A DNA stretch of 12,197 nucleotides from JAZDLO01 sp043801935 (GTDB lineage: Bacteria; Actinomycetota; Thermoleophilia; RBG-16-64-13): the NCBI GenBank assembly GCA_043801935.1, contig JAZDLO010000177.1:1-12197 (forward strand), in the 5' to 3' direction. Made by a program: the position numbers and the translations under genes. This document shows positions 11,698 to 12,197 of this stretch, piece by piece (position 1 is the stretch's first letter; every line of letters starts with the position of its first letter). The notes below the pieces were generated by a model that saw only the letters and a list, made by a program, of their open reading frames with translations, did no database searches and was not told the origin of the DNA.

Positions 11698-12197
11698 ATG
11701 TCGATCGCGACCACGCGGCGAGTTGGGCCCATAGCTGCCGCGGCGGTCGGGCTCCTGCTCTTTTCGGCCGGCATGGGTTGCGGAGGCTCGGCCGCCAGCG
11801 ACACGACAGCGGGGCCCGCGACCACCGTCGGGGCCACGACCACGGTGCCCCTGCCGACGGGAACCACCGCGGTCACGGGCACGACGATCGAGGACGGTCA
11901 AGAGCAGATGCGATCCCTCACCTTCGTCGGGCCTATGTCCCTGGCCACCTGGCTGGAACTCCGTCGGATCGTCATGGACGCGGGCGACGACGGCCAGATG
12001 GTCCTGGACAGAGTCGCGGAGATCGCTGCCGGAGATCCGATCTCCGTGGGCATGCGGGAACTGGACGCCTACAGCGGCATCGGCTTCTCCGCGGGGGCGG
12101 GAACCAGCCAGCCGATCGGTGTCGCCAGCCTCCCCGATGACGGCGAGGCCTTGGTCTATGCCTTCACGGTGCCGGCCGTGCCGGAGTCGACGACGAT
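11698..12197 (+). CDS. Putative lipoprotein with Thr-rich linker, N-terminal part
   Basis: 166 codons are present and the gene runs off the right edge. The start MSIATTRRVG leads into a hydrophobic stretch (PIAAAAVGLLLFSAGMG, 11-27) and Cys28-Gly-Gly, which looks like a lipoprotein signal with a slightly unusual lipobox (G-M-G-C). A Thr/Ala/Gly/Val linker follows (about 31-63), as is typical of actinobacterial surface lipoproteins. The remainder (about 68-166) begins QMRSLTFVGPMSLATWLELR and has GIGFSAGAG, SQPIGVASLPDDGEALVYAF; I do not recognise the domain. The start is supported by GGAGAGAGGGAG just upstream. A TATACA at 11636-11641 may be part of the promoter. It is divergent from the pyrC operon across a 182-bp region. 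It was likely exported and lipid-anchored; its function cannot be stated. Confidence 0.8.
   Translation, partial: MSIATTRRVGPIAAAAVGLLLFSAGMGCGGSAASDTTAGPATTVGATTTVPLPTGTTAVTGTTIEDGQEQMRSLTFVGPMSLATWLELRRIVMDAGDDGQMVLDRVAEIAAGDPISVGMRELDAYSGIGFSAGAGTSQPIGVASLPDDGEALVYAFTVPAVPESTT

Overview
The window is 12.2 kb of high-GC bacterial DNA. Long ORFs have strong GC bias at third codon positions. Ser/Thr-rich linkers follow membrane anchors, intrinsic terminators lack U-tracts, some -10 boxes sit almost at the start codon, and the pyr leader resembles the type described in mycobacteria. Together these suggest an uncultured actinobacterial lineage (Actinomycetota). That is an inference, because no rRNA or other taxonomic marker is present. 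I see no mobile element, CRISPR array, tRNA or rRNA.

Left part (1-4151): the 5' end of an acyltransferase-3 membrane protein runs off the left edge on the minus strand. It diverges from a plus-strand pair, a YjbQ/UPF0047 protein and a B12-binding-type radical SAM enzyme. Facing them on the minus strand are a small unknown gene, apparently frame-disrupted at its 5' end, and a class I DNA photolyase with an intact Trp triad.

Middle (4152-6321): a 99-bp divergent promoter region separates the photolyase from a membrane-anchored PEGA plus YVTN-type beta-propeller protein, which looks leaderless. A VOC/glyoxalase-fold protein follows. A perfect 15-bp hairpin closes this side and faces the end of the large minus-strand operon.

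Right part (6319-11515, minus strand): one tightly packed operon runs pyrC, carA, a DUF3467 protein, a Bcp-type peroxiredoxin, then a secreted FAD-oxidoreductase-fold protein. The first two genes make dihydroorotate and carbamoyl phosphate for pyrimidine synthesis. The leader just upstream of pyrC contains a PyrR-type RNA hairpin whose base includes the Shine-Dalgarno sequence, which predicts translational repression by PyrR. A plausible promoter lies exactly upstream. A divergent lipoprotein gene runs off the right edge.

Most notable feature: the peroxiredoxin (7937-8399) has an in-frame TGA exactly where the family has its peroxidatic cysteine (PG-U-TVE), followed by a hairpin that fits the bacterial SECIS rules. 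It is therefore a candidate selenoprotein with no cysteine at all. The reading frame also shifts by one base at a CCC run (8040-8042). Beyond the shift the sequence continues into a convincing peroxiredoxin C-terminus that gives a normal family length. The shift could be a sequence error or real gene damage, and this must be settled before the selenoprotein call is firm.
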